A stretch of 64,000 nucleotides of DNA from COE1 sp949066965 (lineage in GTDB: Bacteria; Bacillota; Clostridia; Lachnospirales; Lachnospiraceae). Below the pieces are notes generated by a model. That model was not told the origin of the DNA. It made no database searches and saw only the letters and a list, made by a program, of their open reading frames with translations. The translations under genes and the position numbers were made by a program. The stretch spans positions 66,816 to 130,815 of the forward strand of contig CARTDA010000006.1 of assembly GCA_949066965.1 (NCBI GenBank), written 5' to 3'. Of the stretch, positions 15,984 through 24,427 are shown in pieces. Within the stretch, counting starts at the first letter, position 1. Each line of letters opens with the position of its first letter.

Positions 15984-18041
15984 TCACTTATACTGGCTTA
16001 TCTCGTAAAATGTCACCATCATAATCATCGTGTCGGCGCGTTTCCCGATTACCTTCACTGTCAGGCGGTACCATATGTCCTCTGTCAGTTCATACTCCAT
16101 CGGTCCACAGAAGTCTCCCCTCACGATTTTGGCAAACGCTTCGCCGAGGAGTTCCCTTTCCGCCAGCACCCTTCTGTTATGCTCATCCTCGTTTACGCCA
16201 ATGTCAAATACAATATCACTCTCATACTTCGTGTTGGTTCTGAGCAACTCAAGCTTTTCATTCCGGTACTCGTATACGGCAATCGGCATCTCCATCATAT
16301 CAAAAAGCCTGCTGACACTCGACCGGGTATTCCACAGCTCATTGACGATTGTCATGTTCTCGTCCGTGCTGCACTTTGCCCCCATTTCCTCTTCCCTGGC
16401 AATAAACTTCTCGTAATCGGAAATGGGCATTGGCTTCGCGTAATAAAACCCCTGTGCATACTCACAGCCTATGCATTTCAGAAAATCAACCTGTTCCGGT
16501 GTTTCCACGCCCTCCACAATCGACGGGAGGTGCAGCCACTTTGCCATGCGGATGACCGACGTCAGCACCTTTTCGCCCTTTCCGTTAAATTCCTGATCCT
16601 GCAAAAATTTCATGTCCACCTTCAGATAGTCCACTTCCATATCCTTCAGGACATTCAGCGACGAATAGCCGCTGCCGAAATCATCCATCATAATCTTGAA
16701 TCCCAGCTGATGCAGGTTGCTCATGGTTTTCATAATCAGGTCCTGGTCTTCCATGAATGCACTCTCTGTCAGCTCCAGATTGAGGAGCTCCGCGGGTATC
16801 TGGTATTCCGTAATCAGTTTCTTGAAAATTTTGACCAGGTGCGGGTTATAGATATTGACCCTTGAAACATTCACGGAAATCGGATTCGGTTTCTTTCCCT
16901 CATCCAGCCATCTGCGCAAAAGGATGCAGACATGGCGCCACATATACTGGTCCAGCCTTCCGATAATCCCGTTCCTCTCATACACCGGAATAAATTCTCC
17001 CGGGGATATCATCCCTTTATCCGGGTGATTCCAGCGCACCAGCGCTTCCGCACCGTAGGAACGGTCCGTCACAAGGTTTATCTTTGGCTGCAGATACACC
17101 TCAAACTGTTCCTCATCAATCGCCCTGTTGACTTCATTGATGATAAACTGCTCCTGGCGCATGTCATCTATCATGCTTTCGTTATAATAGGCAATATTTT
17201 TGTCAAATTTTCCCTTGCAGCTCTTTGCCGCCAGAAAAGCCCTGTCATACATTTCTGACACATCCATATCATAGTCATTTATGACATACACACCGCAGGA
17301 AACCTTGATGTTATAATCCTTATTTACTTTCTTCATGTTTATCTGAAGCGCATTTATCAACAGTTCAAAATTTTCTTCCTTATATGGCATGCATACTGCA
17401 AAGATATCATTTTCCAACCGCCCATACACAAATTTTTCAAACACGGTTGAGACCCTGCGCAGCTCAGAGGCAATGCTTTGCAGCACCTTGTCCCCTTCCT
17501 TTATCCCGTAGAAATTGTTTATCATTTTAAAACGGTCAATGTCAAACCGCGCAAACGCAAATGTTTCGTCCGGTTCGTCCGCCAGCAGCGTCCGCACCTC
17601 GCGGTAAAATTTAAATTTCGTGTATAACCCGGTCACCGCATCCCGCTCTGCCATAATCATACGGCTCTTGTCAATGGCATTTTTAATACGGAACTGCAGA
17701 AGCACCGGATTGTAAGGCTTCATGACAAAATCCCACACACCCGCCTCAAGGCACTTCTGCTCGGAATGCCAGTCATCATTTGAGGTCGCCACAATCACCG
17801 GAATATTGTCATATTCCCGGTGTTTTCCAAACTCCTCCATAAACCGGAAGCCGTCCATGACTGGCATGATAAGGTCGAGCACAATCACTGCCACCTTGTC
17901 AACATTTGCCGCCAGGACATCCAATGCCTCCTGCCCGTTTGAAGCCTCAAGGACCTCATAGTCATCCGTAATTACATCTCTGAGCCTTCTTTTAATCACT
18001 TCCTCATCATCAACTAACAATATCGTGTTTTTGCTATACAT
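15984..18041 (-). CDS. receiver - degenerate GGDEF - EAL cyclic-di-GMP phosphodiesterase
   Basis: 685-aa response regulator predicted to hydrolyse cyclic-di-GMP. The receiver covers residues 1-~125 with phospho-Asp D56 in VLDLIMP and Lys in MKPY. A GGDEF-fold domain follows, but its active loop reads RLEND (208-212), so it should not make cyclic-di-GMP and may bind GTP as a regulator. The EAL domain is intact: EAL at 332-334, NLELTES, MDDFGSGYSSL, VEGVET and AQGFYYAKP. Residues ~560-685 form a further PAS-like sensor region of uncertain class. It appears monocistronic, 140 bp after the Fic gene region. The link to motility is inferred from the PilZ gene in the fla operon. Confidence 0.92.
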   Translation of the reverse strand: MYSKNTILLVDDEEVIKRRLRDVITDDYEVLEASNGQEALDVLAANVDKVAVIVLDLIMPVMDGFRFMEEFGKHREYDNIPVIVATSNDDWHSEQKCLEAGVWDFVMKPYNPVLLQFRIKNAIDKSRMIMAERDAVTGLYTKFKFYREVRTLLADEPDETFAFARFDIDRFKMINNFYGIKEGDKVLQSIASELRRVSTVFEKFVYGRLENDIFAVCMPYKEENFELLINALQINMKKVNKDYNIKVSCGVYVINDYDMDVSEMYDRAFLAAKSCKGKFDKNIAYYNESMIDDMRQEQFIINEVNRAIDEEQFEVYLQPKINLVTDRSYGAEALVRWNHPDKGMISPGEFIPVYERNGIIGRLDQYMWRHVCILLRRWLDEGKKPNPISVNVSRVNIYNPHLVKIFKKLITEYQIPAELLNLELTESAFMEDQDLIMKTMSNLHQLGFKIMMDDFGSGYSSLNVLKDMEVDYLKVDMKFLQDQEFNGKGEKVLTSVIRMAKWLHLPSIVEGVETPEQVDFLKCIGCEYAQGFYYAKPMPISDYEKFIAREEEMGAKCSTDENMTIVNELWNTRSSVSRLFDMMEMPIAVYEYRNEKLELLRTNTKYESDIVFDIGVNEDEHNRRVLAERELLGEAFAKIVRGDFCGPMEYELTEDIWYRLTVKVIGKRADTMIMMVTFYEISQYK

Positions 18042-18173
18042 CTATGTATCAGCTCCTTTATCACATCCAAAGCCATCTGGCGGATGTTTATGCAAAATAT
18101 ACACACCCTATTTATAATTTTACCGTTTTTCGCATCAATTTGTCAATGTATTCTGCTGATAATATTTTATTCG

Positions 18174-18845
18174 TTATTCACTAAATTTCATTCCATCAAT
18201 GCAATTATCATACAAAAACTGTTTGATTTCGGATTTATTACCAGTCTCATAATAGGATACCAGCAATTCATAAAAATTTTTTATATCCCTTTGTACGACC
18301 GATATAATTCCCTGTCCGTTTTCAATCATTATCTTATTTCCTATAAGCATTGCGATTCTCTTATTTCCGTCATAAAATAACTGTGCCCTCATTAAATATA
18401 ACACCATGTCCAGTGCCTTATCCAACGAAGACGTTTTGCTTTTTACGATCTCAATTATATCACAGCCAGCTTTTTTCTCATCTGGCAGTTCAGGTATCCA
18501 GTCCGTTCCCCCTATTCTTACCTCATCGCGCCGAAATGCCCCCGCATTTATTATCGTAAATTTTCCCAGCAGCATATGAACGTTCTTAATAAATCTTATA
18601 TTAATCTCTTCGTTAATATTTTCAAGCAAAAACTGCCATGCATGTTTTAAGTCATTTACTGCATTAATATCTTCTATTGTATATCCAGATACCGACATTC
18701 CATTATAGATTGCCTGTGTATCCGGATATGTTACCCCAATTCCTTCAAGGTTGGCGCTTTTCCATATATAATCTACTATGTTCCGCTTTGCCAGAAAAAT
18801 ATTTTGTTCCTGAGTCATGTTATATTTTGCTTCCATTGTAAACAC
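18174..18845 (-). CDS. Fic family protein lacking the catalytic His
   Basis: Fic-fold protein, 223 aa. The active loop HxFx(D/E)GN(G/K)R is recognisable as QLFYDGNKR at residues 154-162, but the catalytic His is Gln, so AMP transfer by the standard mechanism is not expected. A class-II style inhibitory motif (S/T)xxxE(G/N) is intact as SANLEG at 30-35. The likely start is the GTG at 18845, five bases after GGAGG. The gene is AT-rich compared with its neighbours and lies beside a toxin-antitoxin pair, which suggests an accessory island. It could be a relic, a binding-only protein, or use altered chemistry. Confidence 0.8.
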   Translation of the reverse strand: MFTMEAKYNMTQEQNIFLAKRNIVDYIWKSANLEGIGVTYPDTQAIYNGMSVSGYTIEDINAVNDLKHAWQFLLENINEEINIRFIKNVHMLLGKFTIINAGAFRRDEVRIGGTDWIPELPDEKKAGCDIIEIVKSKTSSLDKALDMVLYLMRAQLFYDGNKRIAMLIGNKIMIENGQGIISVVQRDIKNFYELLVSYYETGNKSEIKQFLYDNCIDGMKFSE

Positions 18846-18897
18846 AGACGCCTCCAGTCATATTATCAATTTTGTCTTAATCGCATTATTTTTCTTA

Positions 18898-19323
18898 TCA
18901 TTCCTCATTTTGTGATACCAATTTAATCAATTCATCTGGCAATAATGCCTTAACCTTGGATTTCTCATAGTCCCTGATATTCCTTGTTACAATATTGTCC
19001 ATTTGGTTGCGTTTCGCACAGCAGGAAATTACTGCATCTTCATAGTCTTTCATGTCTGACACCAATGCATCCTGGCAGTCTTTTGCTGTAACATCTAATA
19101 TACCGAACAGTTGATAAAGCTTTGACATCGTATTTTTAGACTGTTCTGTATTGTGCAAGTGCTTCCTTACCAGATAATAAATATCTGTAGCTGAGCTGGC
19201 TGTAATATACATATCTTCTATTTGATTTGCAGCCAGCAGAAATATTTGCTCTGCTGATTCCCTGAAAGGTTCCCTTCCTGTCAACGCATCAATTATTATG
19301 TTTGTGTCTACAAGTATTCTCAT
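18898..19323 (-). CDS. PIN-domain toxin (VapC-like)
   Basis: Predicted endoribonuclease toxin of a type II toxin-antitoxin pair, 141 aa. The PIN start MRILVDTNIIIDAL has the first metal-binding Asp at residue 6; further acidic residues occur in SATDIYYLV and DMKDYEDAV, and TRNIRDY is the usual C-terminal PIN strand. Its ATG overlaps the antitoxin stop codon by one base (TAATG), so it is translationally coupled and made after the antitoxin, the normal VapBC arrangement. It lies in an AT-rich patch with the Fic gene downstream. RNA target not predictable. Confidence 0.88.
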   Translation of the reverse strand: MRILVDTNIIIDALTGREPFRESAEQIFLLAANQIEDMYITASSATDIYYLVRKHLHNTEQSKNTMSKLYQLFGILDVTAKDCQDALVSDMKDYEDAVISCCAKRNQMDNIVTRNIRDYEKSKVKALLPDELIKLVSQNEE

Positions 19324-19538
19324 TACTTAGTATTCAGCCTTTCCGCTTTCGCATCTTCCAGACTGGCGTCTTCAGGTAACATCCCAAATAGAGATTTCGC
19401 CGTATCCACCCTGTTTTGGTTAGGATTCGTCAGTTTGGCAATTATTTTACCATTTTTTGTAATCAAAATATCCTCTTTAGCTGAAAGCAATAGATATTTT
19501 CCCAAATTCTGTTTTAATTCTGTTGCTGTTATAGACAT
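19323..19538 (-). CDS. Phd/YefM-like antitoxin
   Basis: 71-aa antitoxin. The N-terminal half, MSITATELKQNLGKYLLLSA followed by EDILITKNGKIIAKL, is the Phd/YefM DNA-binding fold; the C-terminal tail (LFGMLPEDASLEDAKAERL) is expected to wrap and block the PIN toxin encoded directly downstream. A 30-bp palindrome overlapping the promoter 14 bp upstream is the likely autoregulatory operator. Confidence 0.88.
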   Translation of the reverse strand: MSITATELKQNLGKYLLLSAKEDILITKNGKIIAKLTNPNQNRVDTAKSLFGMLPEDASLEDAKAERLNTK

Positions 19539-19551
19539 CCAATCATCTCCT

Positions 19552-19590
19552 TCGCACTATTATTATATATTATTCGTGCGATTCTGTAAA
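19552..19590 (-). promoter_or_regulatory. toxin-antitoxin promoter with palindromic operator
   Basis: Minus-strand promoter -35 TTTACA (19585-19590), 17-bp spacer, -10 TATAAT (19562-19567). An inverted repeat with perfect arms TCGCAC (19552-19557) and GTGCGA (19576-19581) and an AT-rich near-symmetrical centre covers the -10. This placement fits repression by the antitoxin-toxin complex. Confidence 0.75.
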
Positions 19591-19678
19591 GCTATTCGTA
19601 TGACTCAAAATATTATTGAATGCAAAAGATAATCTCATCAATTTTTTATTGTCTGAAAGATGTATATGGTGCATGTTA

Positions 19679-19718
19679 AAAAACTGGTTAATAAGTATTC
19701 ACTTATTAACCAGTTTTT
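19679..19718. terminator. bidirectional terminator after subtilase gene
   Basis: Perfect 18-bp stem (AAAAACTGGTTAATAAGT and its complement) with a four-base loop. The run of T on the minus strand terminates the subtilase operon ending at 19754. Confidence 0.88.
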
Positions 19719-19753
19719 CAGATTCAGCCAAATTGATAAACGGCTGTGTTCAT

Positions 19754-22700
19754 TTATTGAACATCTAAAGAATAAACCGTTTTTGAGTCTTTCGTATTAT
19801 GTGACTTGACTCCATAGATTTTTCCATCCTTTGTTGCCACATATTCAACGTTTACTGTCTGTTTTTTGTTTGAACCATCCTTCAGCGTTACTGTGACCTT
19901 AACCTTTTGCACTTCATTCGGCAAAACCATACCACCAGCCGCAATTATGTCCGCAGAAGTACGATTCGTTGTTGTCCATTTCGGAACAAGCCAAAATGTT
20001 CCTGTATCCGGGTTGTTCTGGTAACCAATGTCTTTTCCACCGCTTATCTCAACATTATATGAGAGTGCCGGGCGCAGTCTGCCGTCGCCCTCATATTCAA
20101 CATAAGGCTGGAAATCCACCACGTCAATCTGATTTGCGCTAAACTTCGTAACCTTTGGAAGTACATAGACTCCATAGACTGCACCTACACCGCTTCCGTC
20201 CTGCGCTTCCGCTATGACATAAGCCCGAGGAAGCTGTCCTGTCGTGAGGGCATCTGATGCAATTCCTTCAACCACACCTGTATTTTCATTGACCTTAATG
20301 TAATTCTGGCTGCTGCCTTCCATTACACGCCATTTCACCTTCTGGTTTGCAGCCTTTCCAAAATTATTGCTGACCTTTGCTGAAAGTGTAATCTTTGAGC
20401 CAACGGATACAATGCCTTCATTGGCGTTCTTCGGTACAATGGTAACCCTTGACATAGGAACGCTTACTACGACATTACATTTTGCCTTTTTGTTGCTTCC
20501 GTCTGTTGCTGCACATGTGATTGTCGCCTTTCCGTTTGCGCGTGCATAAATCCAGCCCTCAGAATCTACTGATACGACTCCCGGCGCACTGCTTGTGTAT
20601 TCCACAGACTTACTGTCGCCGCCTGTTACCTTTGTTTCAAGCTTCATATAGCTTGGTGCATCATAGTAGCCGGATGTCGAAAACAGACTTGCTGTTTTCG
20701 GTAATTCAATCTTGGTAATCGGATTTGGCGTTACCTCAAACTGGATACTTGCCGTCTTGGCTTTTTCCTCCGGAACATCCTTCTCTGTCGCTGTTACTTC
20801 AAACTTTCCGCTTGCACCAGCCTTGACAGATACTTTTCCGCTTGTACTGACAGTTACAGTACCGCTTGCAGAACCTACCGGCTTAACATCCCACAGCAAC
20901 TTCTTGCTTGATACATTTGATGGTGATATCGTTGCCTTAATCGTTGCGCTCTTACCTACCGCAATCTTGTCAGGTCCATTCAATACAATCTTATCTGCCA
21001 GCTGTCTGACAGTAACGGTACAGCTTGCTGCCTTTTTGCTTCCGTCATTTGCAGTTGCCTTGATAGTGGCTTTACCGGGTCTCCATGCAGTTACGTTTCC
21101 GTTCGAATCTACCGTTGCCACATTCTTATTGTTGCTGCTCCATACAACATCTGTAATGCTTCCGCCCTCTACTGTAATATTACTATTGTTTTCTCCTGCA
21201 AGGTTCACGGAATCATCTGTACAGATTGTAAACTTAGAAGTACCAAACTTAACCTTTGTTATCTTAACCGCATCAAGAATCTTAATTGTGACCTTACTTG
21301 TTACCTCTCCTGCCTTTGCCTGGATAACACATTCGCCTGCTGGTGTGCCCTTTGCTACAGCCACCTTGCCGTTCTTTACTGTAACGCCGTTACCACTTAC
21401 CACACTCCATTCAACCTTGTTTCCAGTCCCAAATTTCGCATAGGAAGGCACTACTGTTGCAGTTAATGCAAGGTTCTTTCCAGCCGCGATCTGGTTCACA
21501 GAATCCGCAGAGGAGATGATTACTTCACGCGGAGCCGGCTCAAACTTATATTTCTTTGAAGCCACCTTGCTTGCTTTTCCTGTTATGCGGTTCACAGCAA
21601 TCACGTTCAACGTAACCTGCTTTGCACCGCCTACTACTGCCTTACCACCCGAAAGCAGCTGGCCATTTGTTACAATACCATTTTTATAGGCAGGCTTTTT
21701 GCCGTTTATGGAATAATATAACTGTACATTGCGAGCACTGCATGTAACAGGAATTTCTACCCACTCTTCTGTAAATGTAGTAGTATTGTTGTCTACGATC
21801 TCCGGTGTTGCAGGAACCGCATCCGCAGCCTGCACTTTAATATTAAATACCTTCGGTAAATATGTCGTACCGGAACCTACCTGCGGGGAAGATGCCTTGA
21901 TTACATTCTTCTGCATAACAGAGAACAATGCATCCACTTTTGCCTTCCCACTCTTTCCCTTAAGGGCTGACACCTTATCAGCACCGGATAAAATAACTGC
22001 TGCCGTACCTACCGCAACCGGACAAGCCATACTTGTACCATCCATAAATGTATAGGACTGGTCAGAGTTGCTGACTGTAGAGAAAATGTCTACGCCAGGG
22101 AATGCCAGGTCAACCTTGTTGCCATAGTTTGTAAAGCCTGCCTTGCTTCCGTCCGGATTCAGTGCGGCTACAGAACATACATTGTTATATGATGCCGGAT
22201 ATTCATATCCGTTTGTCGATTCATTTCCGGCAGCCGCAAATATCGCAACACCACTCTCGTATGCGCTCTTTATCGTGTCTTCCTCGAGCTTGCTGTAATA
22301 TCCGCTTCCCAGACTCATGTTGACAACATCCACACCGTCTGCTTTCGCCTTCAGGATAGCCCTTAAGATGTACTCATCCATCATATATCCGTCAGCATCC
22401 ATGACACTGTAAGCATAAATCTGCGCATCAGGAGCGATACCGGCTCCTCCCTTTCCATTGTTGTCGACCGCTGCAGCGATACCAGCAACATGCGTACCAT
22501 GTTCAGCCGGATCCGATGTCGTCGCTGTTGCGCTGGAAGTCACCATTGAAACATTCTGTTTTACGTTGTCTGCCAGGTCTTCATGTGTGCTCCGTACACC
22601 AGTATCAATAATACCAATCTTGACTCCGGCTCCTTTATAGCCTTCATCCCACACATACATATCACCTACATACTCGTGTGCCCACTGGTAATAATCACTG

Positions 22701-23599
22701 TACTCCTGCAATGCCGGATCATTATATTCCTCAAAGAGCCTATAGTAGTAATTTGGCCATACAGCCGGCAAGTTATAAGCTCTGCTTGATGCTGCCTTCA
22801 CTGCCTGCCCTACTGTGCGTTTTTCTCCAAGCCTGATTACGGCAACGCCCTCTCCAAAGCTTTTTAACTCTCCGCCAAAGCCCTCTGCAACAGCCTCGGC
22901 TTCCTCAAGGCTGTCTGCTATGTATATTACCTCACCCTTTGCATACGCATCCGAATTTCCGTCGTCGTCCGCAAGCGCCACAATCTCATCCGCATAGTCT
23001 GCAAGCACTAATTTATCTTCTAACTGCCGGGCTGAGAGCTTATAGCTTTCCGGAAGTCCCGGAAACAGTTCCTCTGTCTCTTCTTCCGTCGTTGTCTCTT
23101 CCTCTGTTGTTGTCTCTTCCTCCGTAGTCGTCTCTTCTTCCGTCGTTGTCTCTTCCTCTGTCGTTATCTCCTCTGCTGTCGTTCCTTCTGTCGCTGGTTC
23201 ACTCTCTGACGAGGTACTCTCCTCTGTCTCAGCCGGAGAGGATGTCTCTGCTGTTCCAGCCTCTGTTGAAGATTCCTCAACAGCTGTCGTCTCAGTTGCC
23301 GGCTGTTCCTCTGTCTCTGCTGCTTCGGTGGTCGGCTGTTCCTCTGTCACGGCAGAGCTTTCTACAGCCGCTTCTTCTGTCTCCACAACAGTCTGTGCCA
23401 CATTTGCTGCGTCTGATTCTGCCGCTCCCTCCTCAGGCTCACTGTCATTATCTGCCGGCTCGTCTGCACTTGTCTCTGTCTCAAGCCCAGCCTCAATGCC
23501 TTCGTTATTCGATTCTGCCAGAACTGTCATTCCTGTCGAATTCAGAAGCATTGATGCCGCCAGCACGGCAGAAAAAATCCTTGCTTTTTTCAGTTTCAT
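19754..23599 (-). CDS. secreted S8 subtilisin-like protease with Ig-like (Big2) repeats
   Basis: 1281-aa secreted serine protease. A signal peptide (residues ~1-28) is followed by a Thr/Glu-rich low-complexity segment to ~178 that ends in TTTEEE repeats. Residues ~222-275 look like a propeptide (IYIADSLEEAEAVAE, SFGEGVAVI). The S8 domain has Asp332 (IIDTGV), His367 (HGTHVAG), Asn459 (AAAGNES) and Ser523 (GTSMACP), so it should be active. The C-terminal ~650 residues hold several Big2-like domains with the WSSNNKNVATVDSNG-type motif. No LPXTG or other wall anchor is seen at the end. A lipoprotein with a matching propeptide-like domain lies 46 bp upstream in the same operon. Confidence 0.93.
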   Translation of the reverse strand: MKLKKARIFSAVLAASMLLNSTGMTVLAESNNEGIEAGLETETSADEPADNDSEPEEGAAESDAANVAQTVVETEEAAVESSAVTEEQPTTEAAETEEQPATETTAVEESSTEAGTAETSSPAETEESTSSESEPATEGTTAEEITTEEETTTEEETTTEEETTTEEETTTEEETEELFPGLPESYKLSARQLEDKLVLADYADEIVALADDDGNSDAYAKGEVIYIADSLEEAEAVAEGFGGELKSFGEGVAVIRLGEKRTVGQAVKAASSRAYNLPAVWPNYYYRLFEEYNDPALQEYSDYYQWAHEYVGDMYVWDEGYKGAGVKIGIIDTGVRSTHEDLADNVKQNVSMVTSSATATTSDPAEHGTHVAGIAAAVDNNGKGGAGIAPDAQIYAYSVMDADGYMMDEYILRAILKAKADGVDVVNMSLGSGYYSKLEEDTIKSAYESGVAIFAAAGNESTNGYEYPASYNNVCSVAALNPDGSKAGFTNYGNKVDLAFPGVDIFSTVSNSDQSYTFMDGTSMACPVAVGTAAVILSGADKVSALKGKSGKAKVDALFSVMQKNVIKASSPQVGSGTTYLPKVFNIKVQAADAVPATPEIVDNNTTTFTEEWVEIPVTCSARNVQLYYSINGKKPAYKNGIVTNGQLLSGGKAVVGGAKQVTLNVIAVNRITGKASKVASKKYKFEPAPREVIISSADSVNQIAAGKNLALTATVVPSYAKFGTGNKVEWSVVSGNGVTVKNGKVAVAKGTPAGECVIQAKAGEVTSKVTIKILDAVKITKVKFGTSKFTICTDDSVNLAGENNSNITVEGGSITDVVWSSNNKNVATVDSNGNVTAWRPGKATIKATANDGSKKAASCTVTVRQLADKIVLNGPDKIAVGKSATIKATISPSNVSSKKLLWDVKPVGSASGTVTVSTSGKVSVKAGASGKFEVTATEKDVPEEKAKTASIQFEVTPNPITKIELPKTASLFSTSGYYDAPSYMKLETKVTGGDSKSVEYTSSAPGVVSVDSEGWIYARANGKATITCAATDGSNKKAKCNVVVSVPMSRVTIVPKNANEGIVSVGSKITLSAKVSNNFGKAANQKVKWRVMEGSSQNYIKVNENTGVVEGIASDALTTGQLPRAYVIAEAQDGSGVGAVYGVYVLPKVTKFSANQIDVVDFQPYVEYEGDGRLRPALSYNVEISGGKDIGYQNNPDTGTFWLVPKWTTTNRTSADIIAAGGMVLPNEVQKVKVTVTLKDGSNKKQTVNVEYVATKDGKIYGVKSHNTKDSKTVYSLDVQ
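23078..23161 (-). repeat. 18-bp tandem repeat encoding TTTEEE
   Basis: Four to five 18-bp units differing only at synonymous positions, coding for the acidic TTTEEE linker in the subtilase. A multiple-of-three unit allows length variation without frameshift. Confidence 0.8.
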
Positions 23600-23645
23600 T
23601 GATACTTTCTCCTTTTTACTCAGTTCCTACATTGTTCCAACACCA

Positions 23646-24038
23646 TTACTTGCCAATATCAGTCTCAATTGTAAATTCTTTCAACTGATGGGAATTTGTG
23701 TTTACTGTCAGTGTCGGATACCCATTGATGTCTTCCAGTTCCTTTAGCTCCTCAAGAGCCTTGTCTGTCGTAAACACTGCCACACCTTCCGAAAATGATG
23801 ATAACTCTATTCCGTAGAGCTCCGCTATCCTTTCAGCCTCTTCCTGATTCTCTGCCAAAGCGATTAGCTCCAGTTCCTTCTTTCCTTCCTCGGTGGCGTC
23901 CTCGCTCTCAGAAAATTGCGGCATTAGCTCATGAACAGAATTTTCATCCACTTCCCGGCTGCCATTGCATGCAACCAGCAGACTGCCTGCCAGCCCAATA
24001 CATACCGTTCCAAATAATAGTGCACCCATTCTGCCCAA
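23646..24038 (-). CDS. lipoprotein with stand-alone subtilase-propeptide-like (I9-like) domain
   Basis: 130-aa predicted surface lipoprotein. I choose the TTG at 24038 because GGAGG lies seven bases upstream; an in-frame ATG (24029) lacks a good site. A hydrophobic signal leads to the lipobox LVAC with Cys at about residue 24. The mature part contains ENQEEAERIAELYGIELSSF then SEGVAVF, which lines up with the propeptide region of the subtilase encoded next (SLEEAEAVAEGFGGELKSF then GEGVAVI). It is therefore probably a membrane-held chaperone or inhibitor of that protease; this role is inferred. Separated from the protease gene by 46 bp. Confidence 0.75.
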   Translation of the reverse strand: MGRMGALLFGTVCIGLAGSLLVACNGSREVDENSVHELMPQFSESEDATEEGKKELELIALAENQEEAERIAELYGIELSSFSEGVAVFTTDKALEELKELEDINGYPTLTVNTNSHQLKEFTIETDIGK

Positions 24039-24224
24039 TCCTTCACCTCCCTTCCTTAATAGCAAACCTGAAATCATTACCCCTAAACTATTCCTTAGCA
24101 AATTTTGAAATACTATCCAGTGAGCCGCAGGTCAGCAAAAAATATAACCTCTCCTGCCGCTGTATTGCTAAAAAAATAGTAAATCAAAATATACAGGCTT
24201 TTCACCTATATATTAACACCTAAT
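24039..24224 (-). promoter_or_regulatory. structured 5' leader of the lipoprotein-subtilase operon
   Basis: About 185 nt lie between the predicted -10 box and the lipoprotein start. They contain a long hairpin at 24123-24161 (arms AGCCGCAGG and CCTGCCGCT, one mismatch) and another pairing CTGTAT/ATACAG next to it. I do not recognise a known riboswitch class here. No gene is seen in this stretch or in the AT-rich DNA between the promoter and the copA terminator. Confidence 0.4.
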
Positions 24225-24252
24225 ATTATAAACTTTTTTTTACATTTTTCAA
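24225..24252 (-). promoter_or_regulatory. sigma-A type promoter of lipoprotein-subtilase operon
   Basis: Minus strand -35 TTGAAA (24247-24252), 16-bp A-rich spacer, -10 TATAAT (24225-24230). Confidence 0.6.
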
Positions 24253-24390
24253 TAGAAAATGGTAATTTATTTCAGACTAAATTTATTTTTTTCAGGTAAA
24301 ATTTCACAAACTATAAATTTACTTTTTCACTATAATGCCTAAAGACTATGTATTTGTCAGTCGGCTCATGCGTTTCTTTGCCCATATGCG

Positions 24391-24425
24391 CAAAAGCGGG
24401 CAGGAATTCTCCCGCCCGCTTTAAA
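24391..24425 (-). terminator. intrinsic terminator of copA
   Basis: Minus-strand stem AAAGCGGGC / GCCCGCTTT with a 12-base loop and trailing T residues, immediately after the copA stop at 24428. Confidence 0.88.
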
Positions 24426-24427
24426 AA

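Noticed and set aside
15888..16865. 325-codon open frame on the plus strand
   Set aside because: Antisense shadow of the EAL-domain coding region; biased codon pattern of the real gene on the other strand explains it.
20712..21443. 243-codon open frame on the plus strand inside the subtilase gene
   Set aside because: Antisense to Thr/Val-rich Big2 repeats, which produce stop-free complements; no start site or domain.
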